NCBI GenBank assembly: GCA_023079485.1
Contig: CM041083.1
Coordinates: forward strand, 140,753,052 to 140,817,051
Origin: Archilochus colubris
Taxonomy: Eukaryota; Chordata; Aves; Apodiformes; Trochilidae
Length of the DNA: 64,000 nucleotides
Reading direction: 5' to 3'
The notes beneath the pieces are model-generated. The model did not search any database and was not told the DNA's origin. It saw only the letters and a list, made by a program, of their open reading frames with translations. The translations under genes and the position numbers were made by a program. Below, one piece after another: positions 11,775-25,406 of this stretch (positions within the stretch are counted from its first letter, which is position 1; each line of letters begins with the position of its first letter).

Positions 11775-13180
11775 CTGCAACAGAGATTAAATGTGTATCC
11801 ATTTTTGTTGGAAATACCCTTGCATATCATTACAGGAAATCTTTTAATTTTCACGTTCTGTTTTGTTAGCCAGCAGTAACACTATTAAAAGTATGAATCA
11901 TTCTATCAGCAAAGCTGGACTTGCCCTGAAGAAGAGTAATGGGAAATGAAAATGTAAAGGTTCTTTCTGCTGAAGAAATGTAAAAATAAATACATAGTCT
12001 GGTTACAGTGGTGTTGATGTTATGAGACAGGAAAGACTGTCTCAGAGAAGGCAGGTGGTTTCCATTAGACACCCAGCAGAAATTAAAAAGGCCACTATAA
12101 GAAAGCCCCAGGTAGTCCTAAACTACACTAGGGCTTCCAAAGGGATGTTCATCTTGGATGTTGCTGGAAAGAGGCAGGCAATACTGCAAAACTACTTCTT
12201 GTGTTGAAAGTATTCCCAGGCCTCTTCTTATTAGCATATTAGAATTATCATCAAAAGCAAACTGTGGATCTAATTATTCTAGTGGAGTTGGTCACTCAGA
12301 GGCACAATAATAGTTATCTCTACCCTGACCTAAATAGCCATGCACTATATGAGGAAGAAGAATAATCTGTGAGCTCTCTTGGACTGAAATAAACCCCATG
12401 GAAAAAACCTGGCAACAGGGAACTGAGCAAGACAGGATTTAGAGATGGGGCCACACTCCCTCACACTGGGGTACTGCAGCAAGTGAGTATGGATCAATAT
12501 AAATTACAATGCCATGACTTTTGTCATGAGATACATGTGATAAACATTCTCCCTCTGTCTTGAATTGTTCCATCTCAGCCAGACTTGGGCTCTTTGGAAC
12601 TATTTTGTAGTGGTATAAAATGATGAAATGCTTGCTATTTCAGAGAAAGAGTGGCAGGCAAATCACCAATTCCAACTCCTCACAGCAGATCATGACCAGA
12701 GCACTGCCTGAGTGTAGCAGAAGTTTTCCACCTCTCTTTCTCTATCAGTTTTGTGATAAGACAAAGACCAGACTTGAATCTTTGATGACAGGCTTGTCAC
12801 ACATGGTATCCAGACAGGTTCCTTGCTTTTATAACAGGGGGAATAATTTCCAGCATTGACTGGGACGATGTTCAGTACTGAACTTCCTTTGCTTGCTTGG
12901 CTTCTTGTGAAAACTGCTTTCAACTCCAGCTAATTTCAGGGGCAGATGAGAGTCCTCATTTTAATCCTTTCTAGATCATATCACAATAAGTAGCTGCCTT
13001 TTACTGGATAGCAGAACTAAACTTGGTAAATATCTGAGGGGTTTGGTGGGTTTGGCTTCTGTTCTGCTATCTCCTCTGCTTCCTCAGGTGCTTTAAATGA
13101 TCATGCTATTAAGTTATTTTAAAATTAGCTTTAAGAAGACATGCAGTTTGTAAAAGATGATTGTTATTGTACCAATCAGT

Positions 13181-13555
13181 AGAATCATAGAATTGGCTGG
13201 GTTGGAAGGGACCTCAGAGATCATCAAGTCCAACCCTTGAACCACCGTTGCGGTTGCTAGACCATGGCACTGAGTGCCACATCCAGTCTCTTTTTAAATA
13301 TCTCCAGGGACAGAGAATCCACTGCTTCCCTGGGAAGCCCACTCCAATGTCTGATCACCCTCTCCATAAAGAAATTCTTTCTAATGTCCAACCTAAACCT
13401 CCCCCGACACAACTTAAGACCGTGCCCTCTTGTCTTGCTGAGAGCTGCCTGGGAAAAGAGCCCAACCCCCCCTGGCTACCCCCTCCTTTCAGGGAGTTGT
13501 AGAGAGCGATGAGGTCTCCCCTGAGCCTCCTCTTCTCCAGGCTGAATAGCCCCAG
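13181..13555 (-). repeat. CR1 LINE copy 3, inverted
   Basis: The fragment opens with agaatcatagaattggctgg, the reverse complement of the CR1 3' end, and runs to ctccaggctgaatagcccc, so the element is on the minus strand and is 5'-truncated. It sits inside the CFAP97D2 intron in the gene's sense orientation. The plus-strand frames over it are the antisense of the CR1 ORF2 remnant. Confidence 0.94.
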
Positions 13556-14064
13556 TGAAATCACTGGTGTGAAAAATAAACTGGTGTGAAGAATAAAATG
13601 TGATATTTATGCAAGCTCTGATTTTAATTTATAGATATCCAAACTGTTTCAAACTTAAACAACAGAACGTGAGTTTAGAAACATTTCTTCTTTACAGTTT
13701 GTTTTCTGGGAAGTATTATTACTGATTTCTCTTCTGTCCTTATATGCCCAACTCTAAAAAAGTAAAGCCCAGTATTTTTAAGCTCACTCTAATCTCTCTT
13801 GTGACACTTTCTAGAGCCCTGGTGGTTTTTGAGTAATATTATATTTAACTCCATGCAGAATGTTGCAGAGAGAAGATGAAAGTTTGTTTTTTTTTTTACC
13901 TATTCCTTTCATTAAGAAAATAAGAATATTACTCAGACTGGGAGTATTTGCTCTCCTGTATATAAAAACATACCAGCATTTTTTTTGTGTTTTTGCATTA
14001 TGGAGACAATTATAACTTATCTTTAACCACTGCCATATTTTAGTGGTCTTCTTCAAGAAGTAGA

Positions 14065-14396
<332 letters not shown>

Positions 14397-14425
14397 ACTT
14401 TTCCCCTTTCTTCCTTGCTTTTTTT

Positions 14426-14484
14426 GGTTGGTTGGTTGGTTGGTGGGTTGGTTTTTCTGTTTTTTGGTGGGTGGGTTTTTTGGG
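14426..14484 (+). repeat. GGTT array and G-rich shoulder of the microsatellite
   Basis: Five tandem GGTT units followed by GGTGGG, then a second cluster GGTGGGTGGG-T6-GGG (14466-14484). The GGTT array resembles two-tetrad quadruplex formers. It follows the pyrimidine array by about 30 nt. Confidence 0.8.
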
Positions 14485-15776
14485 TTTTGCATTGAGAGCT
14501 CTTTCCATTCAAAGCCTGCACATTACCAGGCAGAGTTCCTTACATTTTCTCAGAGCAATCCTTATCTCTCTTAGCAGAAAAAAAAAAGCTTGTGCCACAA
14601 GTGGGCTGCATTATTCAGGACACCCTTCTGAGTTGCCTGCCTGCCTTCAGGTGCCCCAGCCCCCAGGCTCAGGTAGCTGCTGTTTGCTGCAGCAAGCCTG
14701 AAGTCCTCCCAGCAGAAGGCACAATGAAATTTCTGGGCAAATGGGAATTTAGGAGTGAGCCAGCATGACAACACAAGGGCACTTGGAGAGACTGCTCCTT
14801 GGCCATTTGAGACATTGTTAGTCACTACTTGAGCTGGGTGTGAACGCTGTGTAAAGGAATGAAATGCTGTACCTTTTGAGCCATCCTTTTCCCAACATGA
14901 CAGCTACTCTTTCTTTTTGCTTGCACTCAGAAATGAGCACTCATGTTTAATCCAACAGCAGTTGAGTCGTGGGAAATGTTTTGCTCTCTAAAAATATATT
15001 TCTTTGCTATATATCATGATGGTATCTAACCTCCAGTCTGGGCTCTGAATGCCTCAGAGGATGTATGAAGTGCTCTGTACACTGAACAAAGAAGAGTTCT
15101 GTATGCACGGCGGATGCCGAGAGTATTTCAGCTCCACTAATATCAGTTCCCTGCTTTAAAAGAGCCACTGTTTAAATACCCATGCTCATATACAATAGTA
15201 AGCCTCTGGAGGTTAGTTCACCCAGAAGGAAATGTCATTCTTTATTTATTTCAATATTGTCGATTTTGTTCGAAAAATGTGCCAAATTCAATTCTCTACC
15301 TCATCTTTAACTTTTTTCCACCTGCAAGTCAAATTGGAGGAACAATGGAAGGAAGGAAGGAAAGAAGGTATTTTTACGCAGTTAATGAAATAGACCCGGT
15401 CTGGAAATAACAAAAAACTATTTTTTCATATTAAAACTGATTATATTGTGATACAAACTCATTGCTGATGGTATTCACCACCACTCAAAAATTTTCAAGA
15501 GGGAGCAGTCCTGCAATATTGCAGATTTAGAGAAGATGACTGACTGATGCTTTTTCACTTCTAGATTTGGTGAACATTATTATGATTAATCTAAACGGAC
15601 AGAAAAGCTATACCAACAAGTATATTCTGGATATTCTTAAAACATATCTCTTGCACCCTATTGCTGAGCAGTAGCTTCCACAACAGTATCAAGAATGAGT
15701 AGAAAGATGTTGTAGCCTTTTTGGGTAAGCTCATTACTTTATAGTCCTCAGCTCTTTATCAAACAGTTGTACCTAC

Positions 15777-15904
15777 CCTTTCCTTGTGTTCTTCATACTT
15801 TGCTTTGTCCCACTTTATCTGAAGATATCTGTTGTCACATGGTAAAACTGGCTGGTAGGCTTGAAGCATTTTGACAAAATAAAGCATCTCTACATCTGAG
15901 GGGT
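15777..15904 (-). CDS. CFAP97D2: CFAP97D2, first recognisable coding exon
   Basis: This minus-strand exon encodes the N-terminus of a CFAP97-family protein. Reading from the in-frame ATG at 15869-15867 gives 31 codons: MLQAYQPVLPCDNRYLQ, then IKWDKAKYEEHKER. The K-W-D-x-x-x-Y-x-x-H-K-x-R pattern matches the family's opening segment. The donor is AGG followed by gtaggt (phase 0). A pyrimidine-rich tract ending caaaag precedes 15904 and would serve as an acceptor, so an upstream non-coding exon is possible; a donor-like GAG/gtaggt lies at 16182-16183 on the same strand. Alternatively this is the first exon, transcribed from the X-box region about 110 nt upstream. Other in-frame ATGs lie at 15887 and 16004; I prefer 15869 because the family similarity begins there. 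Synteny with RASA3 favours CFAP97D2 over CFAP97D1. Confidence 0.78.
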
Positions 15905-16000
15905 CTTTTGAAAAAGAAAGAAAGAAAAAAATATGAGTAATACCATTCTGAGCCTTTCCTAAAGCAGAGCCCTGGGGACTTGCGGTGTGTTTGTAGCCGG

Positions 16001-16024
16001 TCACGTGGGGGTTGTCATGGCATC
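16001..16024 (-). promoter_or_regulatory. Candidate CFAP97D2 promoter elements: CACGTG E-box and RFX X-box-like palindrome
   Basis: The sequence TCACGTG (16001-16007) contains a perfect palindromic E-box of the USF/MITF/CLOCK type. Four bases further on, GTTGTCATGGCATC (16011-16024) matches 12 of 14 bases of the ideal X-box GTTGCCATGGCAAC, with one mismatch in each half-site. RFX factors bind X-boxes close to the start sites of ciliary genes. The pair lies 97-120 nt upstream of the first recognised exon of a ciliary-family gene. The surroundings are not a CpG island, which fits tissue-restricted expression. The transcription start itself cannot be placed. Confidence 0.45.
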
Positions 16025-18868
16025 ACTGCTCAGAGCCAGAATGAAGCTGGTGGTAGCATTTCAAACAATACATTTCACTAATAACAAACAAGAACTGAAT
16101 GTTATAGCGAAGCATTACAAAGAGTATTTTATTCATATATAGAATAGATTACCAATTACACTTCACTTGCCAGCAGACCTACCTCCCCCGACGAAGGAAA
16201 GACAATGGTGTAAGTTATTAATAATGCTTTGCACACTACTGTAAATACACAGAGGATTGTATAATGGGCTATATCTGCTGAACCTTGACTTGAACATTGG
16301 CATGCCTCTGTAACACCTGGAGCAAACCCATGGTGGGAGGTGTCATCCTCTGCACTGCAATAACTTGTCTAAAACAGGTTTTTTTCATTGAGAAGTACAC
16401 ACTTTTCAGAAAGCCACAGCAAGTGTGTTCACAGCAGAGTAGTTCTTATATTAGAACTAGGTTTTTCACAGCCTTTTCAGCTTTATCTACATACTGTCTC
16501 ATTGGTAATGAGCTACAGAAAGCTCAAACAGATGTGCAAAAGCCAGTTCTTTACCAAGCTGACCACTGGTTCTCATTCGGGGTCATCTTGGCTTTTGTTT
16601 TTCATAGGCTACATTTGGCAGAAAGATAAATGGGAAAAGATATTTTCTCAGACACACCCAAAAATGGAAAAGGTACTTCTGCTCATTCAATCTCAGCTTG
16701 GCCTCCTCTAAAACTGGCTTGAGCAGACACACTTCATTTGATGTTTCCGTCCTCATGGTGTGGAGCACCCAGAAGCTGGGTCCAGGAGACTGGCAAGAGC
16801 TTTGCTTTTGGCTCATGCCTTGATAAGGCCCATAGTTCCTAAGGAGAAGACTTGAATTACACCTTCAATCTCTCCTGGGTCTTTTAAACTAGGAATGACA
16901 AGGCACAGGATATAAAAGCATTAGGAAATAAGAAGGGAACCTATAGCTGACAGGACCAAAATTCACTAACCAAAATGGATCTGTATGAGGATGAACCAGG
17001 GAAGATTCCATTTCAGCATAAGGCTGTTTGTGCAGGTTGTTATTACACAACATTTCATGTGGGTGCAGGGCAAGAGCAACTCATCTCTCACACAACTACC
17101 CTACACAGAATGAGGGCCAGTGTTCTCTTGAATTTTTATCTTAATCAACTTTTGCATTTCTGCATTAAATTAAGGTTGCACATAGGTTTTGTGTTATTTA
17201 TTATAGTTGGTGTGACATGCTGCTTAAACAACAGAAGCAGACATAAAATTTAAATGTTGATTTGAACCAATTTTGAGCTGTAAATCAAACACTCGTTTTC
17301 AAATAAATGACAGAAAGTATTGAAGCGTGTTTTTTTCAGCTGCTTGGGTTCTTACTTTCCTATAAATGTAACAGGGAGGTGTGGAGAATGTCAGTAAAAG
17401 TACTACAGAGTGCAGGGTTGCAGGGTTGAAATGCATTTCTTTAAATAGATATAAATCTAACTCTGCACCCAATACAATTACATTTTACTCTTTAACAAGT
17501 TGAAATGCTTAGGCTTTCGGTGCTTAGTCTTGGTCTCAGTCTTTTAAATGTTATATTTGTAATGATCTGTTACAAGCAGATCTGAGGAACACCATTATCA
17601 AATTAATCTTTTCATTGATTTTGATGAAGCCCTGAAATTGAAACCACTTGGAATAATTTCCCAGCTGCTTCTGAATTTTGTGAGAGAAGGAAGTGGCTTT
17701 CAGCTTCCTCTGTGGCTGCCTGTTCTCTCTCTACCCTCAAAAGCTGTGGACCACATTCATTCTAAACTGAGTTTTGGGTGGTGGTGAATTTTTTGTTCTG
17801 AGGTAAGGAAAGCAAAGCTCAACGGTTTCAAACCCGACTGGTTTTTACTGTCAAACAACTTAAGGTTCAGCAGGACCTCTCTGTCAGAAAATGGTGCTGG
17901 GAGACCAGCAACAGCAGGTCCTACCTCTCTCCCTAATTTCACTGTTTAAACTTAGAGCCACGAGAGGGGGTTCTTCAGAGTAACATTTCAAAGCTTCATT
18001 AGTCCAAGAAGGCTTGTGAAATATCCTTAACAAACCACACAACTGCACCTACTACCTCTAGAAGGTAAAACAGATATTTATGAAACATCTATTCTGCAGG
18101 TTTATACAGTTTTATAAAGTTACAGCCAAGGGAATTTCCACATTGTGTGCAGGGCTTGAATACAATTTCTTGCTAGCAAAAGCTACTTGCTGAAGAAGAA
18201 CAGATGAGAGATAGGTAGATGATGAATGTAAAAAATGGTTGCAAAAAATGCATTTTCTGGTATGTATCAAGACATGTATGCATTCAGCTTTCACACAAAA
18301 CATGGAGTGTTTTCTACAGCATAAATGCAAGATGACCAATACAAGTCTGCTTTTTCAATGTGGCAGTCATAAAGTGTGCTGAGCTTCTTTTCTGATTCTT
18401 TTCTCTAGGGTTCTGAGAGGTTTCTGGGTTTTTAATCACTTTTTTTTCTTTTGGTCTGATTTTTGAGCAAACTTGTTCATCTAATAGCTGCAGAACAGTA
18501 AGCTCTGCAGGTGGTAGTGCTGCTAGGAATTTCAGTCTGCAGTTACTTCCCCCTTGAGCTATGTTGCAAGGTTAGTGAGTTGCTGCCCTTTCCCATCATC
18601 TTAGCCAGAATCAAAGCTTGGGCTGGCTCAGGAGCTGCCATCTACAACAGCTGCTTGTATTTACAGCCCAGTTCCCGAATAAGTTAAAGATGCTTCTCCT
18701 TTTCCTGCTGCACCCCCATTATAGATTATATTCATGGAGGTTCTGTTCCTCACGGTGCCTCACTGTGCTGTGAACTTTGTATATATCGTAAGAAAATACA
18801 AGTGTCTGAGTGTCCACTTTCTAAAGCTTTAAAGGTTCTCTGTGTGTGCAAAGAGGTAAATGTCCTGC

Positions 18869-19122
18869 TTTTTTTTTTTTTTTTTTTTGAGTTGACAGCT
18901 TCCACAGTTATTTTAAGATTGTGACAATTCCACAATTTATTTTATGAAGTGTTTTTACTCTGACTGACTTTGAGTTCACGCACAGGGTGAAACTGCAGGA
19001 CTGCAGTCGCTTGTGGGCGTGCTTGAGACTCGGTCCTCGGTCTCCTTTCATTCATTGCCTTTCCCTGGATGGCCATTTAGAGGTATTGAAAGAAGCCAAT
19101 TTTTTTTTTTTTTTTTTTTTTT
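18869..19122. repeat. Two long poly-T tracts
   Basis: T20 at 18869-18888 and T23 at 19100-19122, about 210 nt apart in the same orientation. The sequence next to them is not a recognisable retrocopy, so they are listed as simple repeats only. Confidence 0.85.
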
Positions 19123-21530
19123 GGTCTGTTCAGCATGTTTCATGATAGGATCCAGCACTGTGACTCTGGCCCTGCAAGCACACACCTTTATCATGTACCT
19201 CACGAGCAAGACAGCCAAATCAGCAGCTGAAGAGTCCAGTTGGAGTCAAGGGGATAAAAAAAGCAACTGGAAAACCTGCTGGGGTGAGTGGGACCTGCTC
19301 TGGCCATGCATGCAGCATACCTAGCTGCTTCCAGCTAAGAGCTGCCTGCCTGCAGTCACGCAGAGTGTGTCCCCTTGCAGCTGAGCAAACTCTTCCCAGC
19401 GTGGCACGAGCGCTTTGCTGCGTTTAGTGGTGTGAAGGGAGGGGGATGTGAGGGCTGTGGCTCCCACTGCACTGCAAAAGCAGATTTACCAGATGCTTCC
19501 TTTAGACTTGACCCTTTCTGGAAGCTTTGAGCAGGAATTAATTTTTGGCTGGGAAAAAAGAAGGTTGTTTCCCACTTATTGTCTGAGAAATTGAGAGAAG
19601 GGAAAGGGGGTGGGAAGAGAGGAAGAGAAAGGGAAAAACATTGCCATAATTATATGGAGTTTTATTTATCTATACATATGTTTATCTCCACATTCACAAT
19701 TTTACATGTTTTGGACAATGTTTGGTGAGATCCAGGATTTCCTTGATCTACAGTAAAAATGCCCAGTAGGCTAGTGCTGATAAGTAATTTTCCTCAGTGG
19801 TTTTAACGTGGGAGGAGGGCACAGAGAGAGAGGAGAGGGCTGATTAGGAGGAGGATTAACTGATCTGCTGCATCGAGGTCAGTTTGCTTGTGCAGTAGCC
19901 CTTAGGTTTCTGAGGAAGGCTCAGAAACTGAGCCTTCAGTCCTGCAGTCCCTCTGCAGCCCCTCAGTCCTGCAGCCTGGGGGCTATGGAGCAGTCATGCA
20001 GAGATGAGGTCAGTGTCCTGTCCCCCTTCCTTGCCTAAGAAGGGGACTGCTTTCCGGGTAACTCCAGAAGGCTCTGGAGAAGGCAAATGGGAGCAGGCTG
20101 TTCCTGCTGGGAAGCTCATCCACAGCTGGAGGCTGGCACATATTGGGATGAATGGTCCTGGCAGCCACATCCACTCCAAGGAGAGTATCTGCATTCAGCC
20201 ATATACCCCCTGCATTACAAAAGCCCCTGCAGGAACGGCTGCAGCAAAGATGAGGTTTCTGCTGCTGGCAGGCTGGGGGTGTTGCTGCTTCTTTGTCTGG
20301 CAGTTTTATTTATTTGTGGGTCTTTTCTTTGAATCAAACCCTTGTCAGGTTTTACAAGAACAAACCTCAGCACGAGGCACGGCTAAATCTGTGGCTGGAG
20401 TGAGGGCAACTTTTCAGTGCGGGCAAGGTCCAAGCTGCTGGAAGAGAGGTGGTAGCCACTCAGGGGTGGCACTGAGGAGAAAACTTGGAGGGGCCTGAAA
20501 CATGGCTAGCTCTGCCCTTCTAAGAACAGAAAAAGCACTGCAAAACAGCAAAGGCTTTTAGCTAAAAGCAAGTGCCAACAGAAGCATTGTTTCATGTGTT
20601 AGTAGGTGGGTGTGTGGTGGCGCACGGGTGTTACAGGGATGGGCTGTGGTTAGCACTCCCTGTGGGAATGCTGCACACTGCAGCAGGGGATGGACACCTC
20701 TGCCCAGGGGTATGCACCTTGGGCAGGCCTGGCCCTCCTGCTCCACAAGAGGCATGGGAAAGCAGATGCCAATGTAAATTCTTGCTAATATGTTGCTGCC
20801 TGGCTGAGGTTTGCTATATTGCTTTCAGAGCTTGAACTCCTTTTTCCTGGTATCGGTGTCTGGTGGTTTTATGAAGGTTAAAAAAACAAGTTAGTGGAGA
20901 AAAAGTAGAAATAAACTGTAAATTTATTAGGTCCTAGGATGTGTTTTCTGTTTTTCTTTCTCCGCCCCATCCCACAGACATATTCTTCAAAAATCATTTG
21001 TATCCCAAGTGTCATTTTTTATTCTCCTTCCTTGATCTCATAAATAATTGAAAGATGCTCAGGGAAGGCACTGTTTCCCCTGAATGCAAATGCTACCTAA
21101 ACGTGAACCCTGGGCTTTTCTTCTAAACTTATTGTACATATAAGAGTCATCAGCTTAAGGGCCTGGGTATGATTATTGGGAAAAAAACTCCAGTGTTCAC
21201 ATACTCTAATCTAGTTGTACCAGTCTCTCCCTTGCCACTGGCCTGGGGAGACCTGCCAACTGCAAAATTACACCAATACGTTTAGTCCCATCACCGTCCA
21301 GTCAAATGCAGTAAGTCAGCACCCTGACAAGAACTGCTCGTCTTACCTGTGTGTCTTGCTGCTATTCAGCCTGTTACATACAAGTGAGAAAGAAAAGCAA
21401 GTCTTGCAGTGCTGCCTTCAGATTTACCCTCTGGCTTACTGGGTTCACTTAATGTGGTTGGCTGGCACAGAGGCAGCAAATTACAAGGTTCTGGCACTCT
21501 GAGATATACCTCATGCAAACACTCTTTTAT

Positions 21531-21571
21531 TTTTCTTTCTTTTTTCTTTTTTTCTTTTTTTCTTTTTTTCT
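21531..21571. repeat. (TTTTTTTC)n pyrimidine tract
   Basis: Four units of seven to eight bases, TTTTTTTC-like, preceded by shorter T/C runs. Simple sequence. Confidence 0.9.
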
Positions 21572-22092
21572 AAATAGAAGTGGATTTCTTGGGCAGTCAG
21601 GTTTTGAGGTTTGTTCTCCTTGTGGGTTTTGTGGGCCACCATAAAGCTATAATAGCCAATTTCTTCAAATGAGGCTCAAAGACACTGTTGAACTGTACTG
21701 GGTACAGGAATAAACCCTCTGCAAGGATGGCACAAGGGGACCTGCAATTGTGCCATTTCCAGCAGAGTGGAAAGAGTGCTGTGCCAATTTGAGATAGGAT
21801 TAGCTGGGTGCATTAGTTTCAGATTATACATCATGCCTTCTGGTCAGACAGAGGCAGATAACATAATTCTCAATAGCAAATTCAATTTCTATTTGTTTGA
21901 ACAATGTCATATTATGGTTTCTTTGTGAATGCACACAAATACCCCCATGTGCAAATTGAACTTGCCTACTGAGTGCAAGAGGAATAAGCTTCAGGGTACA
22001 AGGAGCATATTTTGCTATTCAGCATTTGGGCTTGTTTGATGAGTGACCACACCTTCCATCTGTGGAGCTTAGTTGAGATAGCATAGCAATTT

Positions 22093-22105
22093 CCAGCAGG
22101 TGGCA
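22093..22105 (+). promoter_or_regulatory. CTCF core motif match
   Basis: CCAGCAGGTGGCA fits every position of the CTCF core CCASYAGRKGGCR. It is the only full match I noticed, and it lies between two divergent genes with probably different expression. It would be a natural insulator position. The outer positions of the motif were not scored, and occupancy is unknown. Confidence 0.45.
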
Positions 22106-25100
22106 GATGATAATCATGCTAGTAACCAAATCTCGGTACAAATTATGAGTTTCCATACTGTTTATTCAGATACTGACTTAAATATACACATCATATAGTG
22201 GATATAAATGTGTTTCCAACAGCAATAAAATAAGATTGCATAATTGGAGCTGATTACGAGTTACACACGATAATATGTAATTATAATATGTAATTAAATA
22301 CTCGGGAATCAAATGTGGTGTGACTTTTTTTTTTTTTTTAAATTCAGCTTTGATTTTTTTTTTAATCTCCCAGATCAGAGAAATTACTTCAATTCCAGAA
22401 ACCTCCAAATAACCATCTGGCTAATTGTGTTTCATAGTATGAGATTATCTTTGCTCATGTACTGTGATGCGAGAAAGCTCCTCCACACAGTCATGCCTGG
22501 ATAATTAGCCATGCTTTAAAGAATTAAATTCTGAAAAAATGGTGCACCAAATTGCATCGCATTGCCTTTCCTGGGTAGCACCTTTCTGACAGAGTTGCTC
22601 TGTCTGCTTAGTGCCACTGACTGAGGGAGGGTTATTTTTTTCAGATTAGCAGCCCCTAATGAGGACCGGATTTTGCTTCTTTTGCCCCCCTTAGTAGTTT
22701 CTCACACACATGAGTAATCCCAGTGGGCTCAAAGGGAGCTATTCACCAGGCAGAGAGAGGGTGGCATTTGCAAGCTGACCCGCCAGCATTGCCTTCAATG
22801 GGATTTTTTGAGCAAATGGGAGACCACAGGATCTGACCCACAGTGAACGCGTGACTACATGGAAAACTCTATTCAAGGTTTATAGCTGCATGTGGGATCC
22901 CTGTGTCATGCACTGTGCTGGTTGTGGATGAATTATGCAAAGCTTCTCAAAGTCAATGTAAACTTTATAGCATCTGACATTTAAAAATCTTGTTTATAGC
23001 ACAAAACTGGAATGTATCTGGGAGGCAGGGAAGTGTTGTATGGGTGGTTTTGGGTAGGTGTTGGTAGTGTAATCCTAGTGACTTCTCCCTGGGGATTGTA
23101 CAATCCCTTGTGGATAGGAGGGGGAAGATGGGTAAGAGCTTTCCTTGCATTCCCCTCAGAAGAGAGACTTGGTGCTGCTCAACTGAGAGGGTTTGAAGCT
23201 TTACCTTGGAGTTGGAGAGGAATGATAGAGTCCTGTGTTGTCACATTAATTCTTATACAGAACAGAGAAGACTGCAGATGAGCTGAGGGCATAAAACCAA
23301 AGAAGATATGAAAGGGATGATTATAGCTGCCAATATGCAATGACTTGTGAAATGCAGGTGTTTATATGGCTTTGTGTGCATATGTATATATGGTTTATAT
23401 ATACACATACTTACTGTAAACCGTGGTACCCAATATTTTAAAAAACAGTAGAAAGTCCCCTTGCTGCACAGTTTTCTTTCTCAAGATTATATGCAACATT
23501 ATAATCTTTTGTGGATGGATAAAGGGATTTGTTCCTTAATAAGAAAGAAAAGTTTATAGGCTCAAGTAAAGCAGATATGACCCAGAACACAATGCTCCTG
23601 CGAGTTTAATCAGAAAGTATTTCATGCTGGTAAACTTAGCTGGAATCCTGAACGTTCTGTGCTTCCTGATGAAATGCCTTGGATTTAACATAGCTACATT
23701 TTTTAGGAGGACACTAGACAGACAGATTTTTAGAAGCTATGTACAAGAGTTAAAAGAGCAAAGTGTTCTCTTGAAGAAAAAAAGATGAAAAACCCATACA
23801 ACACAAAAATTAGTTGTATTGTCTCAGCTATTGTAACAACCAGTTCTCACTGGCCCCTTTTTCCTGTAATTAAAGCCATTTTTCTTTTCCCCCTTCTGGC
23901 CTCTTCCTGGCCCAGTGCTCCAGCAACAACCAGCAAAAATGTGGAATTTTTTTAAAAGACAAGAAGTGAGAACAACAGGTAGACATGCTTTTATTCATTT
24001 ACTCAGGGGTCTTTCTTTAAGCATAATATCTGCAGTGCATTCTCCAGTTTTCCTGGATCTGTGTTTTTGATGCACAGATCAGTGTGAGTGCCGCATAGAT
24101 GTTATAAGTACACACACAACATGCTCAGTAATAGATATCTCAGTAGTGTCCACTCTTTCCCAGGTTTCTCCTTCAATTAAACCTGGCCACTCCTGTATTT
24201 TTGTGACATCTCTGCTTTCTTGCCACTGTTACTGACATATTGCTAATTAAAACCTTCTTGTCATCGTTCTCTTTCTTCCCTTCTTTGTAATGGCTAAAGT
24301 GTTTCTTTGCCAGACTAATAATAAGAGCAATTTCTTTACTGTTTCTTCATTCCTCTGTAGCCACGTCAGATGCAAACTCTTAGCCTTTGCAGACACAGGT
24401 AATCACAGACTCATTCCTAATTTCCTACTTACATAGATAGCATTGATTATATTTCTGCCATACTTCTCTATGCATGGAGGCTGGGGCAGGAACTACAGCC
24501 CTTTCCACATCAATTGGTTGGTTCTAGGACTTCAGGAGCAAAAGAAAATCACTATTTTTACTATCTGACTGTGAAAGGTGTCACTGCAAGAGCTGAACTG
24601 ACCACTCAGTTGGGAAGTAAGTTTCAGGGATGCTACCACAGACATCTTTGCTTCCCCACTCACTTTGCAAGGGATAAATGTTTATTGGGTCACCCTAGAC
24701 AAAGCAGTCATACCATGCAGCATCTCTGCATGCATATTGGCCACATTTAGGCCTGGAATAGATATTATTAGTTGAAACTATCTATGTTGTCCTGAATCCC
24801 AATCATAATATCTTGCTCAGTCATCAGATCATAGTCTTACTTTGTGTTTCAGTGATATTTCCTCAGATTTGTCTTAAATATGTTATTCCTTCACATAAAT
24901 ATAGGTAGCAGCTTTGTGGTACCCAGGAGACAGTAGGTTCATATTTTGTTCGTTTCTTGCATAATGCAAAAGGAGATTAGAAAGCTTCTTATATTCTGTT
25001 TCCTCCCGGGAGAAAGCTATCATGTAGATCAAGAGAGGAAATTATTTCCTTGCTTGGCACAAATGAGTCACAGAAAATGACCTTCTTTGTAGTCTAATTT

Positions 25101-25406
25101 AGACCCAGGAATCCTCTGAAGAGCTGATAATATAAACCCATATGGCTTGGATGAAGGAAAGTTGGAAAAGATACTGTCATTAACAGACTCATCCACATCT
25201 TATAAAGGAGCATTTCACTTTGCTTAGATTTTTTTGATCAGACTGCTACCAGCTGCAAACCTCATGTTGCCTGCACATGTTATCAGTAATACACACACAC
25301 ATGTGACATGCTGCTGCTGCTGCTCCTGAGGTTTCATTTCAGCACTGGAGATACGGAAAAAGCAATGCACAATCTTTGGCTGTTTCTTCTAATGTGTTTA
25401 ACATCA

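Noticed and set aside
20004..20498. 164-codon plus-strand open frame
   Set aside because: No recognisable domain, no upstream promoter and no clear splice context. It has mixed composition with a hydrophobic patch, and a second frame overlaps it. Best explained as chance in a locally GC-richer stretch.
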